Below are positions 44,240 through 52,731 of a stretch of DNA of 52,731 bases, in pieces. This DNA is from Vitrella brassicaformis. Lineage: Eukaryota > Sar > Vitrellaceae. The stretch's first letter is position 1; every line of letters begins with the position of its first letter. The notes beneath the pieces were generated by a model. The model saw nothing but the letters and a program-made list of their open reading frames with translations. It had not been told where the DNA came from and did no database searches. Both the position numbers and the translations under genes were made by a program. The DNA is taken from NCBI GenBank assembly GCA_001179505.1, contig CDMY01000391.1, positions 36,541 through 89,271 of the forward strand, given 5' to 3'.

Positions 44240-46836
44240 CCGTGTTGGTGGACGGGATCGTCAAGAGAGCAGCGTCGATGGGCTGCCGCGACGCGACCGT
44301 CATGCGGGCGGTGCGGCTGCTGGACCTGTGCCATACCGATGGAATCATCGACACGGACAACGCCACACAGGCAAAGAGATCTGAATGACAGACAGAGAGT
44401 AAGGACTCGTGGGATGTGTGTGTCACTTGGCTGGCTGCTGACACGCAGGTAGCAGTTGCGTGTGTGGCCGCCTGCGTCAAGCGGCTGGAGCCACACCTGC
44501 TGATGGACGACATGCCTGATGACCCTTCCCACACACGGGCACAGGTATTGAAACACAGACACAGACACGCACACGACGCTCACCTGTGCAGCGCCGACCT
44601 GTTTGTCTGTCTGTTTGTTTGTTTGGCTCTGTGTGTGCAGGTGGTGGGTCGTGCGGCGGCTGATAGTTCTGTGTGCGGCATTGGGTGTCTGGAGAAGCTG
44701 TTCACTGATGCCGGCATGGACACCCACGGCCGCCTGTTCTCAGTCGCCAAATACCTCATGGTAAGCCGGTCGGCCACTCAGACACAGACACCTGCAGCCG
44801 TCGAATGGCTTATCCATGTCTGTCTGTGCCCTTTGTGTGTCCACAGTTTCTGTCGATGTGTGAAGTCGAGTTGGCCGGGTGCGATGTCCGTCTGCTGGCC
44901 GCCACGGCCGTCTACATCACACGCAAGAACCACCAGGACCAAATAAGGGGCCGCATATGGGTGGGCCAGAGCGGCACGTGTCATGATGTGTGTATGTGTG
45001 ATGGCCTGGGTGGGTCAATGTCCGTCAGAGTGCGGCCCTTGTGGCTGAGAGTTCGGTTAGCGAGGCGGCGTTGGAGTCTGCCATAGCGACGCTGAGGATG
45101 CAGCGGCTGCTGTGGCGCGACACACAGACCACCAAAGGGGTGAGGGACACACCAGCACACAATGTGCGTGTCACTGTGTGTCCTTTGTGTGTAATTGTGT
45201 GTGCAGATAGTCACGGATGCAGTGGACGAGATGTTCGCCTCGGCCGACCGCCACGGCGTTGCGTTGACACACAGCCACCCGCAGCAAGAGCGCCAGCAGC
45301 AGGTGGGTGTGACACAGCCGACCGACCGAAATGCGCCAGATGTGCCTTGACGTGTGTGTGCCGTCTGCAGGATGGCAACAAGGACCATCCCCTCGCCCAT
45401 TTCTTTGTCGACGACCGGTGCTGCATCCCCGACATCAGCACCACGCTCCAGCTGAGGGCAGCCGCACCATGCTTCAGAAAAGCCTTCTCACCAACGCAGC
45501 TACGCAACCGCCTCCACCACTCGATAGCCCGTGAAGGCATCGACACTCAGCTGGTGCAGTTCGACACATCGCTGGGAATGGGTGAGCTGATGGCGGCGGT
45601 GTGGATCGCCGAGGAGGGCGGGCGGTGGGCTGAGACGAGGGAGGTGCTGCAGTGGGCCAGCCAGTGCCGCTACTGTACACTGCCCATCATGCTCACGGCA
45701 GATGACATCAACACACACGCCAGCAAGACGGTAAGGCACACACAGAGGGGCGGGAGAGAACAGAGAGGCCTCATCCCCTCTCTGTCTGTCTGTCTGTCTG
45801 TCTGTGGTGTGGTGTAGGCGTATGGATTGTTAGCTCGTGTGTTGGCGCAGCTCATGGTGGTCGGCCGCCACGTGGCCTTCGGTGACGGCAGCTGCCTGCA
45901 GATCTTCCGCCATGCCAATGGTGAGGTGCGGGCCATCAAGGACGAGCCCGGCTTTCGGCTGACCGTCAACCCGGTCATCCCCGCCCACCAGCTGTATCAG
46001 CAGCATCGCCTACAGCATGACCCACCAGTGGAAAGCCGCATCGAATACTGGGCCATCGACGGCAGATGGGTGTCGAGCTTCCCGTTCGAATATCCGTCGG
46101 TGTCGTCGTTTGCCAAGGACATGATCCTCAGCCACTTCGCCTTCACTCACCAGATCAATCGCACATCGATACGACTCAACAGGTAACACATCAATGGCAC
46201 CAGTGGCGAGAGGGGTGCGTGTTCGATTGTGTGTGTGTGTGTGGTTCAGGTATGTCGGTGGCGGCCGCCTGGATGGCCTCCTCACCCAATCGCCCCACAC
46301 ACAGGTGGCCGGATGCACAACGACATACAGCTGGGACGGTCGTGTGCTAGACCTGGTGCTCACCGATAGCAGCCACAACTTCGTCGCATGGATTCCCCTT
46401 GAGGATATGGGAAACGACAATGGTCAGCCCGACAGACAGACAGCTCTGCTCGTCAAATGTTATTAGTGTTATCTGTCATTGTCCACAGTGTTGGTTAGTG
46501 TCGAGACCAGTGAGGCGGCCGTATGTGGGAGTGGTGCCTTCAAGGACCGCTACCCCGTCACCATTCAGCTAGCGCGTGTGGCGCTGGGGCGAGTGGCGCC
46601 ATACGTCTTCGACGGCCAAGTAGAATGATGATGACGGTAGGGACACGCACAAACACAGGCCGGATGGACGGCACGACGTGGCTTGTGTTGTGTGTGGTTG
46701 TGTGTTTGTGTGTCGTGTTAGGTTCCGACGATGGCAGCGATGATGAGGGCAGTGCAGGTACCAAAGAGAGAGGGAGGGAAGGCACACAGCACACAAGTGT
46801 GTCCCTCCTTGTGCACTCGACAGGTGACGGTGTCTG
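44240..46836 (+). CDS. Gene C: cyclin-like domain fused to the F-box-like/acidic-tail module
   Basis: Exons 44240-44370, 44449-44544, 44641-44760, 44847-44960, 45029-45139, 45207-45302 (cyclin and linker), 45371-45730, 45818-46182, 46250-46422, 46489-46636; phases close, and at least 567 aa precede the TGA at 46626-46628. First exon not found. The cyclin fold covers about 190 residues: VLVDGIVKRAASMG, TVMRAVRLLDLC..IIDTDNATQVAVACVA (N-box), then GMDTHGRLFSVAKYLMFLSM and CDVRLLAATAVYITRK (C-box); SVAKYLMFLSM closely follows the AKYLMELTM motif of B-type cyclins. The downstream half carries STTLQLRAAAPCFRKAF, WIAEEGGRWAETREVL, VVGRHVAFGDGSCLQIF, FKDRYPVTIQLARVALGRVA. The 44371 donor is GC. An extra A near 46622-46625 turns the acidic tail into QVE-stop, although tail exons 46722-46757 and 46824-46836 remain. 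Predicted CDK partner or ubiquitin-pathway adaptor: inference. Confidence 0.72.
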
Positions 46837-47424
46837 ATTGAGCAGTCAACTACCACTGGTACGCCACAGAAATGCCACGCGCGAAGCCGATGAATGTCTT
46901 CGGTCATCCAATTGCGTTGTGTGTGCACAGGCCGAATGGTGGTCGGTGTACCACTCACTCACTCTGGATCTTGGATGGTCAGGGGTTACCATATGCCTCT
47001 GATGCCGTCACGTCAGTTAGGCTATGGCTTTGCTTTTTGTCCGTGCGTCTCTCCCTCCCCCTCTATGTGTGTGTGTCTGTCTGTGTGAATAGAGATCTTC
47101 TCGTCCTCATGGCTGGCTGGCTGGCTGGCTGGCTGTGGGTGGGTGGGCCTGTGGGTGCGCTGAGTGCTCTTCACTGCTGCAGTGGCCGATTTTGATGTGA
47201 TGCTGCGGGGTGTGTGAGTGTGTTTGGCTGCCTGGTCGGGCCACTCGCAACCAATCAATGCATGTGTGTGTGCTGATGGAGACCTCTCTCTCAATGATTG
47301 TGCGCCTGAGTGTCCAACACTGTCCCACACCCCCAGAACGTGGGTCCAGGATTTCAAACCCTCCTCCCCCTCCCTCCCCTTCAGTAGATCTTCCTCCGCC
47401 GGCGTGGCTCTTCATCTTCTGCAG
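46837..47424. other. Spacer between genes C and F
   Basis: Contains (GGCT)n at 47111-47134 and (TG)n tracts. A frame reading into gene F from about 47218 is open but has poor composition before MQQQQ, and an acceptor-like ttctgcag abuts the chosen start, so an upstream exon of F may lie here. Confidence 0.45.
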
Positions 47425-49012
47425 ATGCAGCAACAGCAACATCAGGAGCAACAGCATCCCTTCGCGTACATCTTCCTCGGCCGCCTCACGTGGTATCTTC
47501 TCAGCATCGTCGACGTCGTGCAGCTCAGAGCCACCTGCACATGGCTCAGGGGTCTCTTCGGAGCGCCCCAGCTGAGAGATCGGCTCCGCCACTCTGTCGG
47601 CTCACAGGCGGGGCCGCGGCGGGCGGTGAATGGGCAGCAGGTGCAGCTGCTGCGGTTCGACGACGACCAGTTCGGCGTGCGGGATCTGCTGGCGGCTGTG
47701 TGTGTGATGGAGGAGGGGAGCTGGGTGGAGATCGGTGTGGTCATTGAGCTGGCGGGGCAGTGCGGCTACTGTGAGCTGCCTGTCATCCTCACATCCGATG
47801 ACATCAACACACACGCCAACAAAACGGTGAGCCAGCAAACAGAGGGGCGGGGAGGGGACAGTGAGGCCTCATTCCCTCTCTCCCTGTGTGTGTGTAGGCG
47901 TATATGTCGGCTCCGCGTGTGTTTGCACAGCTCATGGTGGTTGGCCGCCACGTCAAGTTCAGTGACAACAGCTGCCTGCAGATCTTCCGCCATGCCAATG
48001 GTGAGGTGCGGGCTATCAAGGACGAGCCCGGGTTCCAGCTGGACATCGACCCGCCCCTCCTCGTCGGCCATCTGTATCAGCGGAACCGACTAGAGCATGA
48101 CCCGCCAGTGCGCAGCGGCATCAACTACAATGGCGGCAGATGGGTGTCGAGCTTCATCCCGTTCGAGTATCCGTCGATGTCATCGTTTGCCAAGCGTGTG
48201 ATCCTCCGCCACTTCCCTCAGACTCACCAGATCAATAGCACATTGACTACACTCCACAGGTACCAACCACATCTACGGCACCAATGGGCGAGAGCGGTGC
48301 GTGTCTGATTGTGTGTGTGTGTGTGTGTTTGGTTGGTTTAGGCGTGTTGGTGGCGGCCGTCTGGATGGCCTCCTCACCCAGTCGCCCCACACACCGGTGG
48401 CCGGATGCACCATCACATTCAGCCGGGACGGTCGTGTGCGATGGCTGGTGCTCACCAACAGCAGCCACACCTTCGTGGCATGGATTCTCATTGAGGATCA
48501 GACCGATAATGGTCAGGCCGACAGACAGGCAGCTCTGGTCGTGATCGAATGCCATGTGATGGTCTCTCTGTCATTGTCTGCAGCGTGGGTTGACGTCGTG
48601 ACGACCGAGGTGCCCCTGGCGGGTGTCAGTGAGAATGCGCCTTTCAAGGACCGCTTCCTCGTCACCACTCAGCTGGCCCGTGTGGCGTTGGGGGCGGTGG
48701 CGCCATACGTCTTCGACGGACAAGTACAGCAGCAGCAACAGGATGACGATAGCGACGATGGTATGCACACACACACATTGGTGGACGGATGGACGATGTT
48801 CCTTCACTTCTGTGTGGTGCAGACGGCCATGGTGGTGGCTGGGATGATATGGACGACGACAGCGAGGGCGAGGACAGCGGAGGTACGCAGCCACACACAG
48901 CACACGCATACCCGCACGTCGGCCTGCGTCACATTCAGGTGTGTGTGTGTGTGTGTGTCCTGTGCACTCGACAGGTGAGGATGCCGCAGCTGAGGAGGAG
49001 AGCGGCGACTGA
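47425..49012 (+). CDS. Gene F: F-box-like/acidic-tail family member, apparently intact
   Basis: Exons 47425-47826, 47898-48259, 48342-48511, 48584-48760, 48823-48882, 48975-49012 (TGA); 402 aa with all phases closing, so this is the best reference copy. MQQQQHQEQQHPFAYIF leads into the F-box-like segment WYLLSIVDVVQLRATCTWLR then GLF, followed by LLRFDDDQFGVRDLLAAVCV, LPVILTSDDINTHANKT, QLMVVGRHVKFSDNSCLQIF, SSFAKRVILRHF, GGGRLDGLLTQSPHTPVAG, FVAWILIEDQ, TTQLARVALGAVAPYVFDGQ, poly-Gln and the tail DDMDDDSEGEDSG..AAAEEESGD. The third intron (48512-48583) has a length divisible by three and no stop, so retention would insert 24 residues, the state fixed in gene E. Downstream of gene C on the same strand, as A is downstream of B. 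Biochemical role unknown. Confidence 0.75.
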
Positions 49013-49590
49013 TCGATCCATCAGTCAGTACCGGTGGCTGAGTGTGGGTGTCTGCCGTCAGGAGGGTATCTTTAGCTGCTGGCTTTCGTCATTCATCTCT
49101 GTAGCCAATCTGCTCACTCTGTCGACCAGCTGCTCATTGATGTGTCACTTACCGAATGTCTGGCATGGCTCTGATGCTTGCGTGAGTCGGTCTATGGCTT
49201 CGCCTTCTTCTCCGTGGGTCTCTCTTCTCAGCTATGTGTGGCCCTCTCCCTCCCTCCCTCGCTTCGTCTCTATCTGTGTCTGTCTGTCGGTGTGGTTCGA
49301 TTCGCTGCTGGCCGATTTTGATGTGATGCTCCGGCCGGTGTGTGGCTTTGGTTGGTTGCCTGGCTGACTCACCTGCCTGCCTGCCATAACTCTCTCGAGA
49401 TGACTGTGTGATGGAGTGTGTCTCTCGGCGTGTGCACACGATGGCCGTGAAGTGACATGTGTTCATGTGGTTGTTCAGATCTTTCCTGTCAACGACTGTT
49501 AAGTGATCGCAGAGTGAGCTCTGTCGTGGGCGAAGCTACTCTGGGGGGCTAAGCTCGCAGACCCGAATGTAAATCTCCTCGTTCAGCTGC
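49013..49590. promoter_or_regulatory. Spacer and 5' region of the nuclease-like gene
   Basis: The first part (49020-49470) resembles the 3' flank of gene E in places. The sequence gggggctaagctcgcag at 49544-49560, about 35 bp before the ATG at 49591, carries the gctaagctygca motif. Confidence 0.4.
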
Positions 49591-50835
49591 ATGCCCCTTC
49601 TCCGTCGCTTCTCGCCGTTTCATTTGCCTTCCCATCTCCGCCGGCGGGTGATGGTGGCTTTATCAATGCAGACGGGCGTCATCATCTCCGCCTCTCGTCA
49701 TCACCAGTTTGCCGTCAATGCGTCCCTCTCTCCCTTCACCACGGCAACTCGACAACTTTCTTCAAGGAATGCTGACGCCCTTCTGCGATGGGAGGATGAA
49801 GGAATGGGCGAGGCCGCCGCTGCAGAGCGCCGGCGGAAGATGGAGTGGAGGCTCATCGGCAACTCGGGCGTGCAGTGTGTGATGGATCTGCTGAGGCGAT
49901 GGTTTGAGGTGCAGAGGACCTGGGAGATGGCCCAGGCTGACCTCGCTGTGCGGCCTTTGGGCGTGGATGAAGATGTGTGGCTGCCAGTGCAAGTCAAGAC
50001 CAGCAAGGAGAAAATAACCCGTTTCTGGTTCTTCGGCCGTGTTCACCATTACGCCGACATGCCCGTCATCTGTGTGGCTCTTTCGGACCTCCGCATCTGG
50101 TGCTACAGCGGATCCGTACTGCAGCAACGACTTACATATGGGAAACTCAGCGTGTATGAGAATGGGCGGTGGAACCATGAGAGCTTCCGGTGCTCAAGGG
50201 CCCTTGAGGGCCCGGCATCTCTGTCGCACAAGCTGCTGGTGGCCTATCAGGACCCCTCGTTCACCAAGGACTCGCTGGCGAACATCATGCTGCAGCGGTC
50301 CGAGACGCAGCAGAAAGGCCAGGAATCCGTTGCCGCATGGGCTGACCTACTATCTGCTGCTGACGTGGAGGTCCGTCAGCAGCTCATCTACGAGATGACG
50401 CCTGTCGATGCTGTTTGGTGGTGGAATAAGAAGCGATTCCCCATTCAGCACAAACAGGCTTTCCTTCACCATTGCAACAACGGCTCATATCATGTCGTCC
50501 TTTAGAAGAGCGCCGGCAGGAAGGGAGGACGCTATACATGGCAGCTGTACGATGAAGGAGACTTTGATCTGCTCGCTGTTTCTCTGCCTGGTGGCCGCTA
50601 TGCCTATCTCATTCCCATGAGGAGGCTAATGGAGCGTCGGCTGGTGAATGGACCGACGGACAGGCGTCAGTGCAGTAGTGCGTCAGTGATACTTTGGACG
50701 CCCGAGGAGATGCAGAAACGACGGGGCCACAGAGCTGACTTTTGGGCGAGCACGCACATGATTGACGCACATACAGCAGATGGCGGGGTGGGGAGGCTGC
50801 ACGCTATCCTTGAGGGTGCCAGGTGCTCTAAATGA
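49591..50835 (+). CDS. PD-(D/E)XK nuclease-like protein with an in-frame TAG
   Basis: ATG at 49591; an N-terminal basic leader (MPLLRRFSPFHLPSHLRRRV) may be an organelle-targeting peptide. The centre (about residues 90-175) looks like a PD-(D/E)XK nuclease core: GVQCVMDLLRRWFEV, then ADLAVRPL, then WLPVQVKTSKEKITRFWFFG; the Asp in ADLAV and the Gln-Val-Lys strand would be the metal-site D..(E/Q)xK. TAG at 50503-50505 ends the frame after NGSYHVVL, yet the same frame continues with GRYTWQLYDEGDFDLLAVSL and GGRYAYLIPM up to a TGA at 50833-50835. YDEGDFDLLAVSLPG is the kind of strand-turn-strand seen at the second metal site of such enzymes. The TAG may be a mutation or lie in an unrecognised intron. 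Host role unknown; similar proteins occur in selfish elements and repair nucleases. Confidence 0.55.
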
Positions 50836-50902
50836 CATGGTATGACACATTCGTGCCTGTGTGCATGCGTCTCGGTCAATGATTGCGTGTGTGGTTTTTC
50901 AA

Positions 50903-51130
50903 GGGACAAAGAGGGGGCGTCCCATACAACAGCTGTACGACGAGGGAGGCTTTGATCTGCTGGCCGTCTCGCTGCCTATTGATCGCTATTTCTATGTCAC
51001 TCCCATGAAAGTGCTGGTGCAAAGGGGCCTCGCAAATAGCAGGACAGACGTGCGCATGCTGTTTGTGAGCACGGGATGTGCTCGACATAACACGATGATT
51101 GGATCTGTGCGTGCGTCGGATTGGATGAAG
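50903..51130 (+). CDS. Duplicated 3' exon of the nuclease-like gene
   Basis: After ttttcaag the frame reads GTKRGRPIQQLYDEGGFDLL then AVSLPIDRYFYVTPM..VLVQRGLANS, clearly homologous to 50545-50640 (WQLYDEGDFDLLAVSLPGGR then YAYLIPM..LMERRLVNG). It ends SDWMK with a gtatgtg donor at 51131, so further exons follow or followed. It may be a tandem exon duplication used alternatively, or the surviving 3' end of a second gene. Confidence 0.55.
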
Positions 51131-51392
51131 GTATGTGTAAGGGAACATGCAGATCTGTCAAAACAGTCGAACACCTGCAACCACTGTCCATGTCTCAAGA
51201 CACACGCACACACACACATCGATAGGTGCAAGTGCCTGTGTGTGTGATGAACGCGTCTGTCAATGTATACGGCTGTAAGAAGACAGGCGAAATGGATGCG
51301 AGAATCGAATCGTTGTGCAGAGACACACAGGCAGACGTACATGTTCTCCCATCTCAGCGAGTGAGATGGGATATACGCCCTTCCACTGGCTG
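51131..51392. other. Convergent 3' spacer
   Basis: Contains a (CA)n run at 51207-51220 and a partial inverted repeat cccatctcagcgagtgagatggg at 51348-51370 (8-bp arms, short loop), near the 3' ends of both flanking genes. No gene seen. Confidence 0.4.
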
Positions 51393-52523
51393 CTATCCAT
51401 GTTCTGTCTGCCCTCCACTCTCATCATCACTGTCGCTGTCGCTCTCCGCCCCTGGCTCTTCATTCTCCTCTGACCACACCTTGCTGCCCAACTCACCCCC
51501 ACAGACACCCATCACCGCACCACGTGTCCGTGTGTATGGACACTCTTCGGTCGTGTGCACTTGAATGCCCACCGATCCGTACACACGCCGACCGTCATTT
51601 AGCTCTAGATACACCACAACAACCGCCGCCACCTCAGTGTCCGCCAGCAGCACATATCGGCTGTGCCAGGTGGGCTCCGTCTCGGTCTTGGCATCGAAAA
51701 CGTGACACCCCTCAACTGGCCCGGCAGGCGATTCCGTCAGCAAGGCCACGCACCGACGATAGCAGGACGATTCAGACAACAAGGACCGCCACGTCTTGCA
51801 ACGGCTGCGGAGCCGCTCATCAGCCCGCAGCAGGCAGTCGCCGACCATGCAGCTCAGTGAGCGGAACGTCACTCGAAACTGAGGATACCGTGCCGACGGG
51901 TTATGCGGGTCGAATGCGTCAAGAAAAGGGGCATAGGGGATCGTCCGCAGCTGGAAGGGGTGGAAGCCACTGCTCGTGAAGTCAGCCAGCCGATCATTGC
52001 CCTCCAGCAGCCGCTGGCCGTCAACCACCGCTTCCCTACCAATCACACTCAGCTGTCTCATGGCCTCTGGGGCGGTCAGGAATGACTGCCGCCCTGCCCT
52101 TCTGCTGACATGGTCGAAACTCGCCTCACCCAGCACCAGTGGCTCGCCGCGGAGCAACCGCATGACCACCAGATGCGGCCGCCATCTGACCCACTCGCCG
52201 CCATGCTCCAGCACAAACAGCCGCCTCAGCACACGGGGCAGCTCGTCAGACACGCTCAGCCACGCCGCCCCGTCGCTGCGGCTGCGCCGATGGTGGGGGC
52301 CCTCGATGGCCGCCACACGCAGCAGCTCAGCGCCGAGGTTCATGTGAGTGTCGATAGCCTTTGAGAGGCGGCTGGTGAAGTAGGCACCATCGATTGGGTG
52401 CTCTGTGGCGACAATGAAGTCGGTCTTGACCAGCCGGAGGGTCAAGGCGTCATCGGTGTCCAGCAGGTCGGCCAGCAGCGGATGTAGAGAGGAGGGGATG
52501 CCGGAAATGGGGGAGGCGGCCAT
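51393..52523 (-). CDS. Gene H: intronless, divergent relative of the F-box-like/acidic-tail family
   Basis: Single exon, 376 aa, ATG at 52521-52523 (MAASPISGIPSSLHPLLADL), TAG at the 3' end. Segments line up in order with gene F: LLDTDDALTLRLVKTDF with the F-box-like DVVQLRATCTWLR; LFVLEHGGEWVRWRPHLVV then GEPLVLGEASFDHVSRRAGR with VCVMEEGSWVEIGVVIELAG..LPVILTSDDINTHANKT; AMRQLSVIGREAVVDGQRLL with VFAQLMVVGRHVKFSDNSCL; SRYVLLADTEVAAVVVVYLE with VRWLVLTNSSHTFVAWILIE; and an acidic end ESDSDSDDESGG. The match is weak at single residues but consistent in order, length and tail. No introns, unlike its relatives, so a processed copy or an older single-exon ancestor are the options. Function unknown. 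Confidence 0.6.
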   Translation of the reverse strand: MAASPISGIPSSLHPLLADLLDTDDALTLRLVKTDFIVATEHPIDGAYFTSRLSKAIDTHMNLGAELLRVAAIEGPHHRRSRSDGAAWLSVSDELPRVLRRLFVLEHGGEWVRWRPHLVVMRLLRGEPLVLGEASFDHVSRRAGRQSFLTAPEAMRQLSVIGREAVVDGQRLLEGNDRLADFTSSGFHPFQLRTIPYAPFLDAFDPHNPSARYPQFRVTFRSLSCMVGDCLLRADERLRSRCKTWRSLLSESSCYRRCVALLTESPAGPVEGCHVFDAKTETEPTWHSRYVLLADTEVAAVVVVYLELNDGRRVYGSVGIQVHTTEECPYTRTRGAVMGVCGGELGSKVWSEENEEPGAESDSDSDDESGGQTEHG

Positions 52524-52731
52524 GGGAAGATGGAGTCGAAAAACGCGGAGACCTCTTTTCGAAAGGGCTAGGGGACTGTTTCTGTAGCCTGCGAGGGACA
52601 AAAGTGTAAGAATAGGTGGGAGAGAGTCGGGGAGAATGGTGAAGAGAGGATCTGCCGGGCGGTCAGTCCCGGATAAAGGATTAAGTCAATGCAACGTAAG
52701 GTCTGTGGATTTTGTGGAGAGTCCACGTAGG
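52524..52731. other. Right edge, upstream of gene H
   Basis: Open upstream frame to about 52601 without an ATG, with a possible acceptor ctacag at about 52583-52588 on the minus strand. Nothing else recognised. Confidence 0.4.

Noticed and set aside
29902-46836. CKS1 and the cyclin fusions as a functional gene cluster
   Set aside because: They are 14 kb apart with unrelated genes between; proximity alone is not evidence in a eukaryote.
1-52731. Dinoflagellate-type spliced leader or operon-like trans-splicing
   Set aside because: No match to the known dinoflagellate spliced leader was seen, and genes have normal cis-introns and separate 5' regions.

Overview
The window is nuclear DNA of a eukaryote. 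Genes have many small introns, mostly GT-AG with some GC-AG. Coding sequence is GC-rich, and the spaces between genes are full of short tandem repeats (CA, CAGA, TGGA, CTCCC). An oocyst-wall-like Tyr/Cys repeat protein, a cathepsin-C-like protease and the general gene style suggest an alveolate. My best guess is a chromerid alga such as Vitrella brassicaformis; this is inference, not shown by the sequence. A 300-N assembly gap lies at 32509-32808.

Layout. 1-2.9 kb (minus): 3' part of a Cys-rich, probably secreted gene. 3-15 kb: a cluster bounded by two direct copies of a ~0.5 kb segment (2988-3522 and 14885-15362). It holds two minus-strand paralogues (A at 4.1-6.1 kb, B at 8.0-10.9 kb), a BSD-domain gene (11.8-12.7 kb, plus) and a third paralogue E (12.7-14.5 kb, plus). 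15.2-19.7 kb (minus): ankyrin-repeat gene or genes. 20-22 kb (minus): cathepsin-C-like protease. 22.8-24.1 kb (minus): single-exon secreted protein with two possible cystatin-like segments. 24.3-27.4 kb (minus): phospholipase-B-like hydrolase, divergent from an importin-alpha-like ARM gene (27.5-29.7 kb, plus). 29.9-30.5 kb: CKS1. 30.5-35.6 kb: about 5 kb without a recognisable gene. 35.6-38.8 kb (minus): CCCH zinc-finger plus SH3 protein. 39.5-40.9 kb (plus): oocyst-wall-like protein. 41.5-43.5 kb (minus): a second ARM protein. 44.2-49.0 kb (plus): paralogues C and F. 49.6-51.1 kb (plus): PD-(D/E)XK-like nuclease gene with a duplicated 3' exon. 51.4-52.5 kb (minus): divergent intronless relative H.

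The main discovery candidate is the paralogous family A, B, C, E, F and H. Members share an F-box-like N-terminal segment, two family-specific domains and an acidic Ser/Asp/Glu tail. In B and C this module is fused behind a cyclin fold. The pairs B-A and C-F have the same order in the direction of transcription but lie on opposite strands about 35 kb apart, which suggests an inverted duplication of a two-gene cassette. Only F looks fully intact: A, B and C carry single-base indels, B has further splice and cyclin damage, and E has lost one splice donor so that the intron now reads through in frame.

Several other genes carry one isolated lesion (in-frame stop or one-base shift). Recent decay and assembly error cannot be told apart here. 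Exon coordinates come from splice-site and reading-phase matching by eye; where phases do not close I say so.
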